NCBI GenBank assembly: GCA_900545725.1
Contig: URAI01000035.1
Span: forward strand, 1 to 22,246
Length of the DNA: 22,246 nucleotides
Reading direction: 5' to 3'
Origin: an uncultured Eubacterium sp.
Lineage (GTDB): Bacteria > Bacillota > Clostridia > Lachnospirales > Lachnospiraceae
The position numbers were made by a program, and so were the translations under genes. The notes under the pieces were generated by a model. It had not been told where the DNA came from. It saw only the letters and a program-made list of their open reading frames with translations, and ran no database searches. Shown in pieces: positions 7,980 to 16,193 of the stretch. Every line of letters begins with the position of its first letter. Positions within the stretch are counted from its first letter, which is position 1.

Positions 7980-8037
7980 AAAATATGTATTTGCGCTATA
8001 ACTGTCATAAAAAAATACGCCGGAAAATGAGGAAGAT

Positions 8038-8604
8038 ATGGATAAGAAGCAGGCAAGAAAATATGTTAAGGAGATAAAAAAGACATTAAGTGAAAGTGAA
8101 GTTATAGAAAGAAGTAAAAATGTTATAAATAGAATTTATGGACTTTCACAATATAAAAACAGTGTTAATATTTTAACATATGTAAATTATAATCAGGAGG
8201 TCGTGACAAAAGAACTGATAAATGTATGTCTTGCAGATGGTAAAAATGTGTATGTGCCTAAGGTGTATGGGAAAGAGATGAAGTTTCATAGGATTAATTC
8301 TCTTGATGATTTAAAGCCGGGAGCGTATGGAATCTTAGAGCCGGTTACACAGTATACAGAAGATGTAAGCGAAGGACTTATGATAATGCCAGGGGTTGCA
8401 TTTGATAAGAAGCTTAACAGAGCCGGATATGGCGGCGGTTTTTATGATAAATATCTTGAAAAATATCCTGATATATATAAAGCAGCAGTCTGTTTTGATT
8501 TTCAGGTTGTGGATGAGATAGAAACAGAGAATTATGATTTAAAGCCTGATGTGCTTGTTATGGAGAGTGGGGTGCTTGTGGGAAATACAGGAGAATATGA
8601 ATAA
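8038..8604 (+). CDS. 5-formyltetrahydrofolate cyclo-ligase (MTHFS family)
   Basis: The enzyme converts 5-formyl-THF to 5,10-methenyl-THF with ATP, returning a dead-end folate to the one-carbon pool. The 188-residue length is typical. Visible family marks are the basic N-terminus (KKQARKYVKEIKK), VYVPKVYGKEMKF, the PGVAFDKKLNRAGYGGGFYDKYL block that forms the ATP/folate site, and the C-terminal DVLVMESGVL. GGAAG lies just before ATG 8038. It follows the DUF896 gene by 58 bases, and a short frame with its own GGAG starts within its last codons. Confidence 0.93.
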   Translation: MDKKQARKYVKEIKKTLSESEVIERSKNVINRIYGLSQYKNSVNILTYVNYNQEVVTKELINVCLADGKNVYVPKVYGKEMKFHRINSLDDLKPGAYGILEPVTQYTEDVSEGLMIMPGVAFDKKLNRAGYGGGFYDKYLEKYPDIYKAAVCFDFQVVDEIETENYDLKPDVLVMESGVLVGNTGEYE

Positions 8605-8680
8605 TGCAAAGGATAGTTTAGTGGCTGCATTAGATATTTTATGTATGGTTAAGAGAAAAAATAGTCAGATATATGTATAG
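8597..8680 (+). pseudogene. 27-codon open frame overlapping the previous stop; probable broken gene start
   Basis: ATG 8597 follows AGGAG (8589-8593) closely and overlaps the end of the folate ligase gene, the usual layout of a translationally coupled gene. It codes MNNAKDSLVAALDILCMVKR and a few more residues, then stops at TAG 8678-8680. The same frame continues open past the stop into the small frame at 8756-8968, so the two may be one gene interrupted by a nonsense change. I do not recognise the product. Confidence 0.3.
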
Positions 8681-8755
8681 AAGAAAATAGACCTTTTTCA
8701 TAATCCAGTTACGTGCTATAAAAAAGGTCTTTATACATCAGATCCGGGTGGTTCA

Positions 8756-8968
8756 TTGGAATATATTAAGCACGATTCAAAACTTAAATTAAAAGAGGAT
8801 GAATGGGAATATGCAAGAGAAACGGCATTTAAGTACGTTAAGGAAAATATGAAAGAATGGGGGGAAGCTACAGATGATGAGTTAGATAATGACGAGATGA
8901 AAGAATATTTCAAATTGTTAGGTTTTGTGGATTTAGTAGAAAATAAGAATGAAAGCAATGGAAAATAG
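8756..8968 (+). CDS. Small acidic protein of unknown function, possible phage-related relic
   Basis: A 70-residue charged, helical product (EDEWEYARETAFKYVKENMKEW, then DDELDNDEMKEYF). The nominal start is TTG 8756 with no convincing ribosome binding site. The frame is open upstream to 8681, coding YKKGLYTSDPGGS before it, so it is more likely the tail of a longer broken gene. A good rho-independent terminator follows 27 bases after the stop. Its place between the folate ligase and a truncated phage scaffold gene suggests that it came with the same insertion. I do not recognise a family. Confidence 0.4.
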   Translation: MEYIKHDSKLKLKEDEWEYARETAFKYVKENMKEWGEATDDELDNDEMKEYFKLLGFVDLVENKNESNGK

Positions 8969-8994
8969 CTGTTAAAAATTAATAGGATAAAAGC

Positions 8995-9028
8995 CACCAG
9001 TCACAATTAAGTGATATGGTGTTTTTTT
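8995..9028 (+). terminator. Rho-independent terminator
   Basis: CACCA-G-TCAC (8995-9004) pairs with GTGA-TA-TGGTG (9011-9021) around an AATTAA loop, and seven T residues follow at once (9022-9028). This would end the transcript that carries proB through the small frame at 8756. Confidence 0.8.
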
Positions 9029-9081
9029 ATGTTTTTTTCGCAGGTGGTAAAGAACGGAAATAAGATATGGAGGATAGTTAG

Positions 9082-9378
9082 ATGGAATGGTTAAAGGCAA
9101 TTCTTGAAAAAGCAGAAATTAAAGATGGAAAGCTTAATGTTGAAGCAGTTATGAATACCGTACAAAAAGCATTTCCTAAACATGCAGTGTCCAAGACAGA
9201 TTTTGATGCTAAAACTAAGGAGCTTGAAACTGCAAACAGTAAGATTGCTGAATTAAAAAAGGCAAATGGTGACAATGAGGCACTTCAAAATAAAATAGGT
9301 GAATATGAAAAAAATGATAAAATTCACATTTATATTTTCTTGACATATACTGACCATTTCAGTACAATTTTAAGTTGA
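9082..9378 (+). pseudogene. Truncated phage GP20-type minor structural (scaffold) protein
   Basis: The N-terminus, MEWLKAILEKAEIKDGKLNV followed by FPKHAVSKTDFDAK, and the coiled-coil-forming stretch of Lys/Glu/Leu after it match the start of phage GP20 scaffold proteins. These normally run to 180-220 residues. Here the similarity ends near residue 80, and the last ~18 residues (IHIYIFLTYTDHFSTILS) are coded by what is in fact the miaB promoter region. GGAGG at 9069-9073 precedes ATG 9082. It is therefore a remnant of a phage structural gene cut at about 9315; no capsid, portal or integrase gene is nearby. Confidence 0.7.
9340..9368 (+). promoter_or_regulatory. Strong predicted sigma-A promoter for miaB with a dyad in the spacer
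   Basis: TTGACA (9340-9345) is followed after 17 bases by TACAAT (9363-9368). Between the two boxes, TACTGA (9348-9353) and TCAGTA (9359-9364) form an inverted repeat around CCATT, well placed for a repressor. The start of transcription is predicted near 9375, about 60 bases before miaB. The promoter lies inside the 3' end of the truncated GP20 frame. Confidence 0.65.
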
Positions 9379-9436
9379 GTTATTAGGCAGAAAGTAAATA
9401 TTAGTAAGAAATGTCAGAAACGGAGATATAATAAAT

Positions 9437-10867
9437 ATGAGCGATAATAAAGATATTAAAGATTTAATACCGGAAAATGCATTAGAAAGACAGCTTTATT
9501 ATATAGAAAAGTGTAAGGAATATGTTAAAAAAGTAAGTGAGGAATTGGGACGTCCGTTGAAGTGTTGTGTAAATACATTCGGCTGCCAGATGAATGCCAG
9601 GGATTCAGAAAAGCTTTTAGGTATACTTATGGAGATAGGATATGAGCCTACAGAGTCAGAGGATGCAGATTTTGTATTATATAATACATGTACAGTAAGG
9701 GAAAATGCTAATTTAAGAGTTTATGGAAGATTAGGACATCTTAATGGAATAAAGAAAAAACATCCACATATGATAATTGCTCTTTGCGGTTGTATGATGC
9801 AGGAGCCGGAGGTTGTAGAAAAGATTAAGACATCTTATAGATTTGTTGATATAGTATTTGGAACATTTAATGTATTCAAGTTAGCTGAATTATTATTTAG
9901 CAGGTGGAATTCACAAGGACAGATAATTGATATATGGGAAGAAACTAAAGATGTTGTTGAAGAACTTCCAACGGAGAGAAAGTATCCGTTTAAGTCAGGT
10001 GTTAATATAATGTACGGCTGTAATAATTTCTGTACATATTGCATTGTTCCATATGTAAGGGGAAGGGAAAAGAGCAGAACACCTGAGGAGATAGTATGCG
10101 AGATAGAAAGACTTGTTAAGGACGGTGTTAAAGAAGTAATGCTTCTTGGACAGAATGTTAATTCTTATGGCAAGACACTTGATAAGAAAGTGACATTTGC
10201 CGAGCTGTTACAGATGGTTGAAAAGATAGATGGACTTGAAAGAATAAGATTTATGACACCTCATCCTAAGGATCTGTCAGATGACCTGATAGATGTAATG
10301 AGTAAATCAAAAAAGATATGTAACCATGTACATCTTCCGCTTCAGTCAGGAAGCAGCAGGCTTCTTAAGAAGATGAACCGTAATTATACTAAAGAGCAGT
10401 ATCTTGCATTAGTAGACCGAATAAGGGATAAGATGCCAGATGTATCACTTACAACTGATATTATTGTTGGATTTCCGGGCGAAACAGAGGAAGACTTTGA
10501 AGATACACTTGATGTGGTAAGAAAGGCACAGTATGACAGTGCATATACATTTATATATTCAAAGAGAACCGGAACTCCTGCTGCCAGGATGGAAGACCAG
10601 ATTGACGAGGCTGTTGTAAAGGAAAGATTTAACAGACTTTTAGATACTGTCAATGAGGTATCACATTCAATAAGTGCAAGATATACAGGAACTGTGCAAA
10701 AAGCACTTGTAGAGTCTGTTAATGACCATGATTCAAGCCTTGTTACGGGAAGACTTACTAATAATATGCTTGTACATTTTCCGGGAGATAAAGAGCTTGT
10801 TGGAAGCATTGTAAATGTAAGTCTTGATGAGTGTAAGGGCTTCTATTATATGGGTACAATGTTATAA
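9437..10867 (+). CDS. miaB: MiaB, tRNA-2-methylthio-N6-dimethylallyladenosine synthase
   Basis: A radical-SAM enzyme that thiomethylates N6-isopentenyl-A37 in tRNAs reading UNN codons, acting after MiaA. The 476-residue protein shows the three family domains. The N-terminal UPF0004 domain has Cys50 (TFGCQMN), Cys85 (NTCTVREN) and Cys119 (CGCMMQ) for the auxiliary 4Fe-4S cluster. The radical-SAM core has C195-NNF-C199-TY-C202. A C-terminal TRAM domain covers about residues 405-475. A ~40-residue N-terminal extension, common in Firmicutes, precedes the first domain. CGGAG lies 11 bases before ATG 9437. It leads the block with mutS, mutL and miaA, although a 404-base gap separates it from mutS. 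Confidence 0.97.
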   Translation: MSDNKDIKDLIPENALERQLYYIEKCKEYVKKVSEELGRPLKCCVNTFGCQMNARDSEKLLGILMEIGYEPTESEDADFVLYNTCTVRENANLRVYGRLGHLNGIKKKHPHMIIALCGCMMQEPEVVEKIKTSYRFVDIVFGTFNVFKLAELLFSRWNSQGQIIDIWEETKDVVEELPTERKYPFKSGVNIMYGCNNFCTYCIVPYVRGREKSRTPEEIVCEIERLVKDGVKEVMLLGQNVNSYGKTLDKKVTFAELLQMVEKIDGLERIRFMTPHPKDLSDDLIDVMSKSKKICNHVHLPLQSGSSRLLKKMNRNYTKEQYLALVDRIRDKMPDVSLTTDIIVGFPGETEEDFEDTLDVVRKAQYDSAYTFIYSKRTGTPAARMEDQIDEAVVKERFNRLLDTVNEVSHSISARYTGTVQKALVESVNDHDSSLVTGRLTNNMLVHFPGDKELVGSIVNVSLDECKGFYYMGTML

Positions 10868-10935
10868 AAACAGGAATTGGTATTTTATATAAAAATTTAT
10901 GAATTAAGCCGTATTATTTTACTATAAAGGTAAGT

Positions 10936-11138
10936 GATAATTGTGGCAGTTTATTTACAAAGACAAAGCGATACTTGCAGCGGTTTGTATACGAAGATAA
11001 ATTGATAATTGTAGTAGATTGCATACAAAGACAAAGCATAATTGCGGTGGATTGTATATGAAGATAAATTGATAATTGCAGTAGATTGCATACAAAGACA
11101 AAGCAATAATTGCAGTGTTTTGTATACAACCGGAAATA
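10936..11138 (+). repeat. Six degenerate 34-bp tandem repeats in alternating A/B order
   Basis: Units start at 10936, 10970, 11004, 11037, 11071 and 11105, each 33-34 bases, with the core GATAATTGCAGTAGATTGCA. Units 1, 3 and 5 end in TACAAAGACAAAGC; units 2 and 4 end in TATACGAAGATAAATT or a close variant. The true higher-order period is therefore about 67 bases. Unit 6 is decayed at its 3' end. No unique spacers separate the units, so this is not a CRISPR. It occupies half of the miaB-mutS gap. Confidence 0.85.
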
Positions 11139-11211
11139 AATGATGCGGCTTGTATTTTCATAAATAAAGTTATAATTATATCGGAGCATGAATTTTAATA
11201 CAACAATAAAT

Positions 11212-11242
11212 CTATACTATTAATTCAATATTAATGGTATAG
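11212..11242 (+). promoter_or_regulatory. Near-perfect 13-bp inverted repeat upstream of mutS (operator or hairpin)
   Basis: CTATACTATTAAT (11212-11224) and ATTAATGGTATAG (11230-11242) match at 12 of 13 positions around a TCAAT centre, 29 bases before the mutS ATG. It is AT-rich and has no T-run after it, so it is not a terminator. It contains TATACT, which could serve as a -10 box, but no good -35 lies at the right distance. Confidence 0.55.
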
Positions 11243-11271
11243 TGCTTAATAAATCAGGACGGAGGATTAAA

Positions 11272-13944
11272 ATGGCTGGATTTTCACCAATGATGCAGCA
11301 TTATTTACAGACTAAAGAAGAATATAAAGATTGCATATTGTTTTACAGGCTTGGTGATTTTTATGAAATGTTTTTTGATGATGCCAAAACAGTATCAAAG
11401 GAGCTTGAACTTACTCTTACAGGCAAAGACTGTGGACAGGAAGAGAGGGCACCGATGTGTGGTATTCCATTTCATGCAGCGGAGAATTATATAACAAGGC
11501 TGGTTTCAAATGGACACAAGGTTGCGATATGTGAACAGATGGAAGACCCTAAGAAAGCAAAGGGAATAGTTAAAAGAGAAGTAATCAAGGTCGTTACGCC
11601 GTCTACAAATCTAAACTCACAGTCGTTAGATGAGACTAAGAATAATTATTTGTGTGGTATTGTGTATCTTGGTGATAAGATTGGAGTATCATTTATAGAT
11701 TATACGACAGGGGATTATTTTGTTACAGAGCTTGAAAATGGCAGTGAGCTTATAGATGAGATTAATAAATTTGTTCCTGCTGAGATTATTACAAATGAAT
11801 ATTTCAATATGAGTGGAATTGATATTTCATTTGTGGCAGAGAAGCTGGGAATATCAGTATCTACGCTTGATAGCTGGTATTTTGATGAGGATACCTGTAT
11901 TAATAAACTGATGTCACATTTTAAGCTGACAACCCTTGATGGTCTGGGACTTAAGGATTATTCAACAGGTATAATTGCAGCAGGTGCAGTGCTTATATAT
12001 CTGTATGAAACACAGAAAAACGACCTTATGCATATTACCTCAATTTCTCCTTATACTACGGGAAAATATATGCTTATAGACAGTTCTTCAAGAAGAAATC
12101 TTGAGCTTGTTGAGACATTAAGGGAAAAACAAAAGAGAGGCTCGCTTTTATGGGTGTTAGATAAGACTAAGACGGCTATGGGCGCAAGAACGATGCGTTC
12201 TATGATTGAACAGCCACTTATCAATAAGGAAACGATTGAGGGACGTCTTGATGTAATCGAAGAACTTAATAATAATTCAATTGACAGGGAAGAAATACGT
12301 GAATATCTGAATCCGATATATGATCTTGAACGTCTTATGACTAAGATAAGCTGTAAATCAGCCAATCCAAGAGATTTGATTGCATTTAGAAATTCACTTG
12401 AGATGATTCCATATATTAAAAATATAATCGGTACATTTAAGAGTAATCTTTTTAAAGAAGCATTTGAAAAAATGGATGATTTACAGGATCTGTATCACCT
12501 GATTGACAGTGCCATAGTAGATGACCCTCCGATTGCAATGCGTGATGGCGGAATTATTAAAGAGGGTTATTCTGAGGAAGCTGACAGGTTAAGAAAAGCC
12601 AAGACAGAAGGAAAAGAGTGGCTTGCGCAGTTAGAGGAAAGAGAAAAGGAAAATACAGGGATTAAGAATCTTAAGATTAAGTTTAATAAAGTGTTTGGAT
12701 ACTACCTTGAGGTTACTAATTCATTTAAAAATCTTGTCCCTGATAACTGGGTAAGAAAACAGACACTTACCAATGCTGAAAGATATACAACAGAGGAGTT
12801 AAAGAAGCTTGAAGATGTCATCTTAGGTGCAGAGGATAAGCTGTATTCTCTGGAATATGACTTATTTGCACAGGTAAGGGAGACTATAGCGGCAGAGGTG
12901 CTCAGAATAAGAAATACAGCCAAGTCTATTGCAATGATTGATGTATTTGCGGCATTATCTGTGGTTGCGCAGCAGAATGGCTATGTAAGACCATCAATTA
13001 ATGAAAAAGGTATTATTGATATTAAAGGTGGCAGGCATCCTGTTGTTGAAAAGATGATTAATAACGATATGTTTGTTGCCAATGATACATATCTTGATAA
13101 CGTAGCCAACAGAGTGTCAATAATTACAGGTCCTAACATGGCAGGTAAGTCAACATATATGAGACAGACAGCACTTATTGTATTAATGGCACAGGTTGGT
13201 TCATTTGTTCCTGCATTATCAGCGGACATTGGAATAGTTGACAGGATTTTTACAAGGGTGGGTGCATCAGATGACCTTGCATCAGGACAGTCAACGTTTA
13301 TGGTTGAGATGACCGAGGTGGCTAATATTTTAAGAAATGCAACTGCCAACAGTCTTTTGATTCTTGATGAGATAGGCAGGGGTACAAGTACATTTGACGG
13401 ACTTAGTATCGCATGGGCTGTAGTTGAGTATATATCCAATCCTAAAGTTTTAGGTGCTAAGACTTTATTTGCAACACATTACCATGAACTTACAGAACTT
13501 GAAGGAACTCTTGACGGTGTCAATAATTACTGTATCGCAGTCAAAGAAAGAGGAGATGATATAGTATTTCTTAGAAAGATTGTAAAGGGCGGTGCTGATA
13601 AGAGCTATGGCATACAGGTTGCAAAGCTGGCAGGAGTACCTGAGACTGTTATCGAAAGGGCTAAGAAGCTTGTTGCTGAATTAAGTGATGCTGATATTTC
13701 ACAAAAGGCCAAGGATATAGCACAGTACTCTAAGAAAAAAGAAAAGATGAATGAAGAGTATAAAAAGGTGGATGAACTTGAAGTAAAGCAAATATCACTT
13801 TTTGATACTGTTGGTAATGATGATATTATTGAAGAAATAAAGAATATTGACATTGGAAATATGACACCGATAGATGCCCTTAATACGTTATACAGATTAC
13901 AGAGTAAAGCAAAAAACAGATGGAGTGTTAATGACAGCAATTAA
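11272..13944 (+). CDS. mutS: DNA mismatch repair protein MutS
   Basis: MutS finds base mismatches and small loops after replication and recruits MutL. The 890-residue protein has the mismatch-reading motif GDFYEMF (Phe30-Tyr31-Glu32), then connector, core and clamp regions. The ABC-type ATPase has Walker A GPNMAGKST (about residues 620-628), Walker B LLILDEIGRGTSTFDG (Asp699, Glu700) and the H-loop FATHYHE. A helix-turn-helix dimer region follows, ending in IDALNTLYRLQ. ATG 11272 is supported by GGAGG at 11261-11265; an in-frame GTG at 11242 would put that site inside the gene. The gene is preceded by a dyad and a tandem repeat array, and followed by structured repeat element B before mutL. 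Confidence 0.98.
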   Translation: MAGFSPMMQHYLQTKEEYKDCILFYRLGDFYEMFFDDAKTVSKELELTLTGKDCGQEERAPMCGIPFHAAENYITRLVSNGHKVAICEQMEDPKKAKGIVKREVIKVVTPSTNLNSQSLDETKNNYLCGIVYLGDKIGVSFIDYTTGDYFVTELENGSELIDEINKFVPAEIITNEYFNMSGIDISFVAEKLGISVSTLDSWYFDEDTCINKLMSHFKLTTLDGLGLKDYSTGIIAAGAVLIYLYETQKNDLMHITSISPYTTGKYMLIDSSSRRNLELVETLREKQKRGSLLWVLDKTKTAMGARTMRSMIEQPLINKETIEGRLDVIEELNNNSIDREEIREYLNPIYDLERLMTKISCKSANPRDLIAFRNSLEMIPYIKNIIGTFKSNLFKEAFEKMDDLQDLYHLIDSAIVDDPPIAMRDGGIIKEGYSEEADRLRKAKTEGKEWLAQLEEREKENTGIKNLKIKFNKVFGYYLEVTNSFKNLVPDNWVRKQTLTNAERYTTEELKKLEDVILGAEDKLYSLEYDLFAQVRETIAAEVLRIRNTAKSIAMIDVFAALSVVAQQNGYVRPSINEKGIIDIKGGRHPVVEKMINNDMFVANDTYLDNVANRVSIITGPNMAGKSTYMRQTALIVLMAQVGSFVPALSADIGIVDRIFTRVGASDDLASGQSTFMVEMTEVANILRNATANSLLILDEIGRGTSTFDGLSIAWAVVEYISNPKVLGAKTLFATHYHELTELEGTLDGVNNYCIAVKERGDDIVFLRKIVKGGADKSYGIQVAKLAGVPETVIERAKKLVAELSDADISQKAKDIAQYSKKKEKMNEEYKKVDELEVKQISLFDTVGNDDIIEEIKNIDIGNMTPIDALNTLYRLQSKAKNRWSVNDSN

Positions 13945-13953
13945 TATTTAATT

Positions 13954-14117
13954 AGAAATGGAGATAGTGTGAAAAATCACACTGATGTGCCGATTTTTCA
14001 CACGGCTATTTGTTTATGAGCAGAACAAATAGCCTTTGACGGCAGAAGAAAAATCGCCTGTGCGAATTTTTCTTCGCCTCTTCGCAACAAAGTTGCTCAG
14101 AAATGAGGAGTGTTATG
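13954..14117 (+). repeat. Four-stem-loop structured repeat element, copy B, between mutS and mutL
   Basis: It opens with AGAAATGGAGATAGTGTG (13954-13971), nearly the same as the ends of copy A. Stem 1 pairs GTGTGAAAAATC (13967-13978) with 13992-14003. Stem 2 pairs GGCTATTTGTT (14004-14014) with 14024-14034. Stem 3 pairs GGC-A-GAAGAAAAAT (14041-14054) with ATTTTTCTTCGCC (14066-14078), with a bulged A in the same place as in copy A. Stem 4 pairs GCAAC (14084-14088) with 14092-14096. It ends on AGAAATGAGGAGTGTTATG, which holds the ribosome binding site and start codon of mutL; this right end is less like the left end than in copy A. Confidence 0.8.
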
Positions 14118-16175
14118 TCAATTAAGGTTCTTGATCAGAATACTATAGATAAGATTGCGGCAGGAGAGGTTATTGAAAGACCGTCTTCTGTTGTAAAAGA
14201 GCTTGTTGAAAATGCAATAGATGCAAAGGCTAGTGCTGTAACAGTTGAGATTAAGGATGGTGGAATATCATTTATAAGGGTTACTGATAATGGTTCAGGA
14301 ATTGCTAAGGATGATATTCCATTGGCATTTTTAAGACATTCCACCAGCAAAATAACATCTGTAGAGGATCTGATGAGTGTTAAATCACTGGGTTTTAGAG
14401 GAGAGGCACTATCAAGCATTGCGGCGGTGGCACAGGTCGAACTTATAACCAAGACGGCAGATAATTTTACAGGGTACAGATATGTTATTGAAGGTGGAGA
14501 AGAAAAGAGTATAGAAGAAGCAGGAGTACCAGATGGCACAACATTTATTATAAGAAATCTGTTCTTTAATACACCAGTAAGAAGAAAATTTCTAAAGACG
14601 GCGGCTACAGAGGCAGGATATATTAATTCTTTACTTGAGCATCTGTCACTTTCACACCCGGATGTTTCTTTTAGATTTATCAATAATAATCAGAACAGAC
14701 TTCATACATCAGGTAATATGAATCTTAAGGATATTATATATAGCGTATACGGCAGGGATATAACTAAAAATCTTATAGAGGTCAATGCGAAGACGCAGGA
14801 TGTTGAGATTACGGGTTATATAGGAAAGCCGCTTGTGTGCAGGGGAAACAGGGCATATGAGAATTATTATATAAATGGAAGATATATTAAAAGTGGAATT
14901 ATTACTAAGGCTGTTGAAGAGGCATATAAAGGTCATATAATGCCACATAATTATCCATTTACAGCACTGCATTTTGCAATTAATCAGGAAATACTGGATG
15001 TAAATGTACATCCGACCAAGATGGAGCTTAGGTTTTCAAAAAATGAATTTGTATATAATTTCGTATTGGATACAATAAAGGCTGCACTGGATAAAAGGGA
15101 ACTTATACCTGAGGTGCATGTAAATGAATCAGCCTCCGTAAGGACAGAACGGGGGATTGAAGGCAGGCGGGACGGCTATATTGAAAGACATAATAAGGAA
15201 TATGGCAGGGAATATAAAGCACCGTCATTAAAGCCTCTGGAAGCTTCTGCATATACCCCACAGAGTCATTATAATTATTCATTTAAGGATAAGCCGGCTT
15301 CTGATAATATATCCATATTAAAAGAAAGTAAAAAAGAATATGGCTGTGGTATAAAAAATACAGTGACAGATAATGTGGATTCACATAATTTACAATCTGC
15401 AGAGATAAGGTCAGAAGAAGTACCATCAAAGGATAATAAGCATGTACAGGAACGTCTGCCTGAGCCATTTGAAAAGAAGCGTTCAGAGCTTATGGCACAG
15501 GAGGATAAGAAAACACTAGAATATGCCAAAGAGCAGGATAAGTTACAGGCACATCAGATGTCAATGTTTGAGGATAAGCTGTTAGACAAGTCTAACACAG
15601 TTAAGTATAAGATTATCGGACAGTTATTTGATACATACTGGCTTATAGAATTTGAAGATAAGTTTTATATGATGGACCAGCATGCTGCACATGAAAAGGT
15701 GTTATATGAACGTTTTATGAAAAGGCTTGAAAGCAGTCAGATGGACAGCCAGATGATTATGCCGCCGGTGATTTTAAGTGTTAATATGCGTGAGGAGCAG
15801 GTGCTTAAGGAAAATATTGACATATTTAAAAATCTGGGATATGAGATAGAAAGCTTTGGTGGGAATGAATACAAGGTTACCGGTATCCCTTCTAATCTTC
15901 CTAAGATGGATTATAAACAGCTTCTTATTGATATGCTTGATGGACTTGTAGAGGATGGCAGCAAGGCAACGGCACAGATTATAACGGAAAGAATTGCGAC
16001 CATGTCATGTAAGGCAGCAGTTAAAGGAAATAACAGATTATCAATGCAGGAAGCTGAAGAACTTATGCATGAGCTTATGGAGGCTGATAATCCATATAAC
16101 TGTCCTCATGGCAGACCGACACTTATTATGATGACAAAATATGAGATAGAAAGAAAATTTAAAAGAATAGTGTGA
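14115..16175 (+). CDS. mutL: DNA mismatch repair protein MutL (endonuclease type)
   Basis: MutL couples mismatch recognition by MutS to strand nicking. The 686-residue protein has an N-terminal GHKL ATPase with Glu29/Asn33 in KELVENAIDA, DNGSGI and GFRGEALSSIAAV. A long charged linker (about residues 340-490) follows. The C-terminal domain carries the nicking-enzyme motif DQHAAHEKVLYERF (starting at Asp521), SCKAAVKGNN and CPHGRPT, so this is the endonuclease-active type found in bacteria without MutH. I chose ATG 14115 (MSIKVLDQ, the family start) after AGGAG 14106-14110; ATG 14103 overlaps that site. It follows mutS across element B, and miaA starts 18 bases after its stop. Confidence 0.98.
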   Translation: MSIKVLDQNTIDKIAAGEVIERPSSVVKELVENAIDAKASAVTVEIKDGGISFIRVTDNGSGIAKDDIPLAFLRHSTSKITSVEDLMSVKSLGFRGEALSSIAAVAQVELITKTADNFTGYRYVIEGGEEKSIEEAGVPDGTTFIIRNLFFNTPVRRKFLKTAATEAGYINSLLEHLSLSHPDVSFRFINNNQNRLHTSGNMNLKDIIYSVYGRDITKNLIEVNAKTQDVEITGYIGKPLVCRGNRAYENYYINGRYIKSGIITKAVEEAYKGHIMPHNYPFTALHFAINQEILDVNVHPTKMELRFSKNEFVYNFVLDTIKAALDKRELIPEVHVNESASVRTERGIEGRRDGYIERHNKEYGREYKAPSLKPLEASAYTPQSHYNYSFKDKPASDNISILKESKKEYGCGIKNTVTDNVDSHNLQSAEIRSEEVPSKDNKHVQERLPEPFEKKRSELMAQEDKKTLEYAKEQDKLQAHQMSMFEDKLLDKSNTVKYKIIGQLFDTYWLIEFEDKFYMMDQHAAHEKVLYERFMKRLESSQMDSQMIMPPVILSVNMREEQVLKENIDIFKNLGYEIESFGGNEYKVTGIPSNLPKMDYKQLLIDMLDGLVEDGSKATAQIITERIATMSCKAAVKGNNRLSMQEAEELMHELMEADNPYNCPHGRPTLIMMTKYEIERKFKRIV

Positions 16176-16193
16176 TAAAATGAGGATTGATAT

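Noticed and set aside
8689..8730. Hairpin AGACCTTTTT / AAAAAGGTCT as a terminator
   Set aside because: The stem is AT-rich, the loop is 22 bases and only two T residues follow; the better terminator is at 8995-9028.
10936..11138. CRISPR array upstream of mutS
   Set aside because: Units are contiguous and degenerate with no unique spacers, and no cas genes are present.
11150..11176. TTGTAT ... TATAAT as the mutS promoter
   Set aside because: The spacer is only 15 bases and the -35 box is weak; kept as unproven.
10914..11189. Two long minus-strand frames (91 and 68 codons) across the tandem repeats
   Set aside because: They arise because the 34-bp repeat lacks stops in two frames; there is no ribosome binding site and the peptides are just translated repeats.
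12981..13439. 152-codon minus-strand frame opposite mutS
   Set aside because: It is the complement of the conserved MutS ATPase domain and has no support of its own; the other minus-strand frames opposite proB, mutL and mreB were dropped for the same reason.
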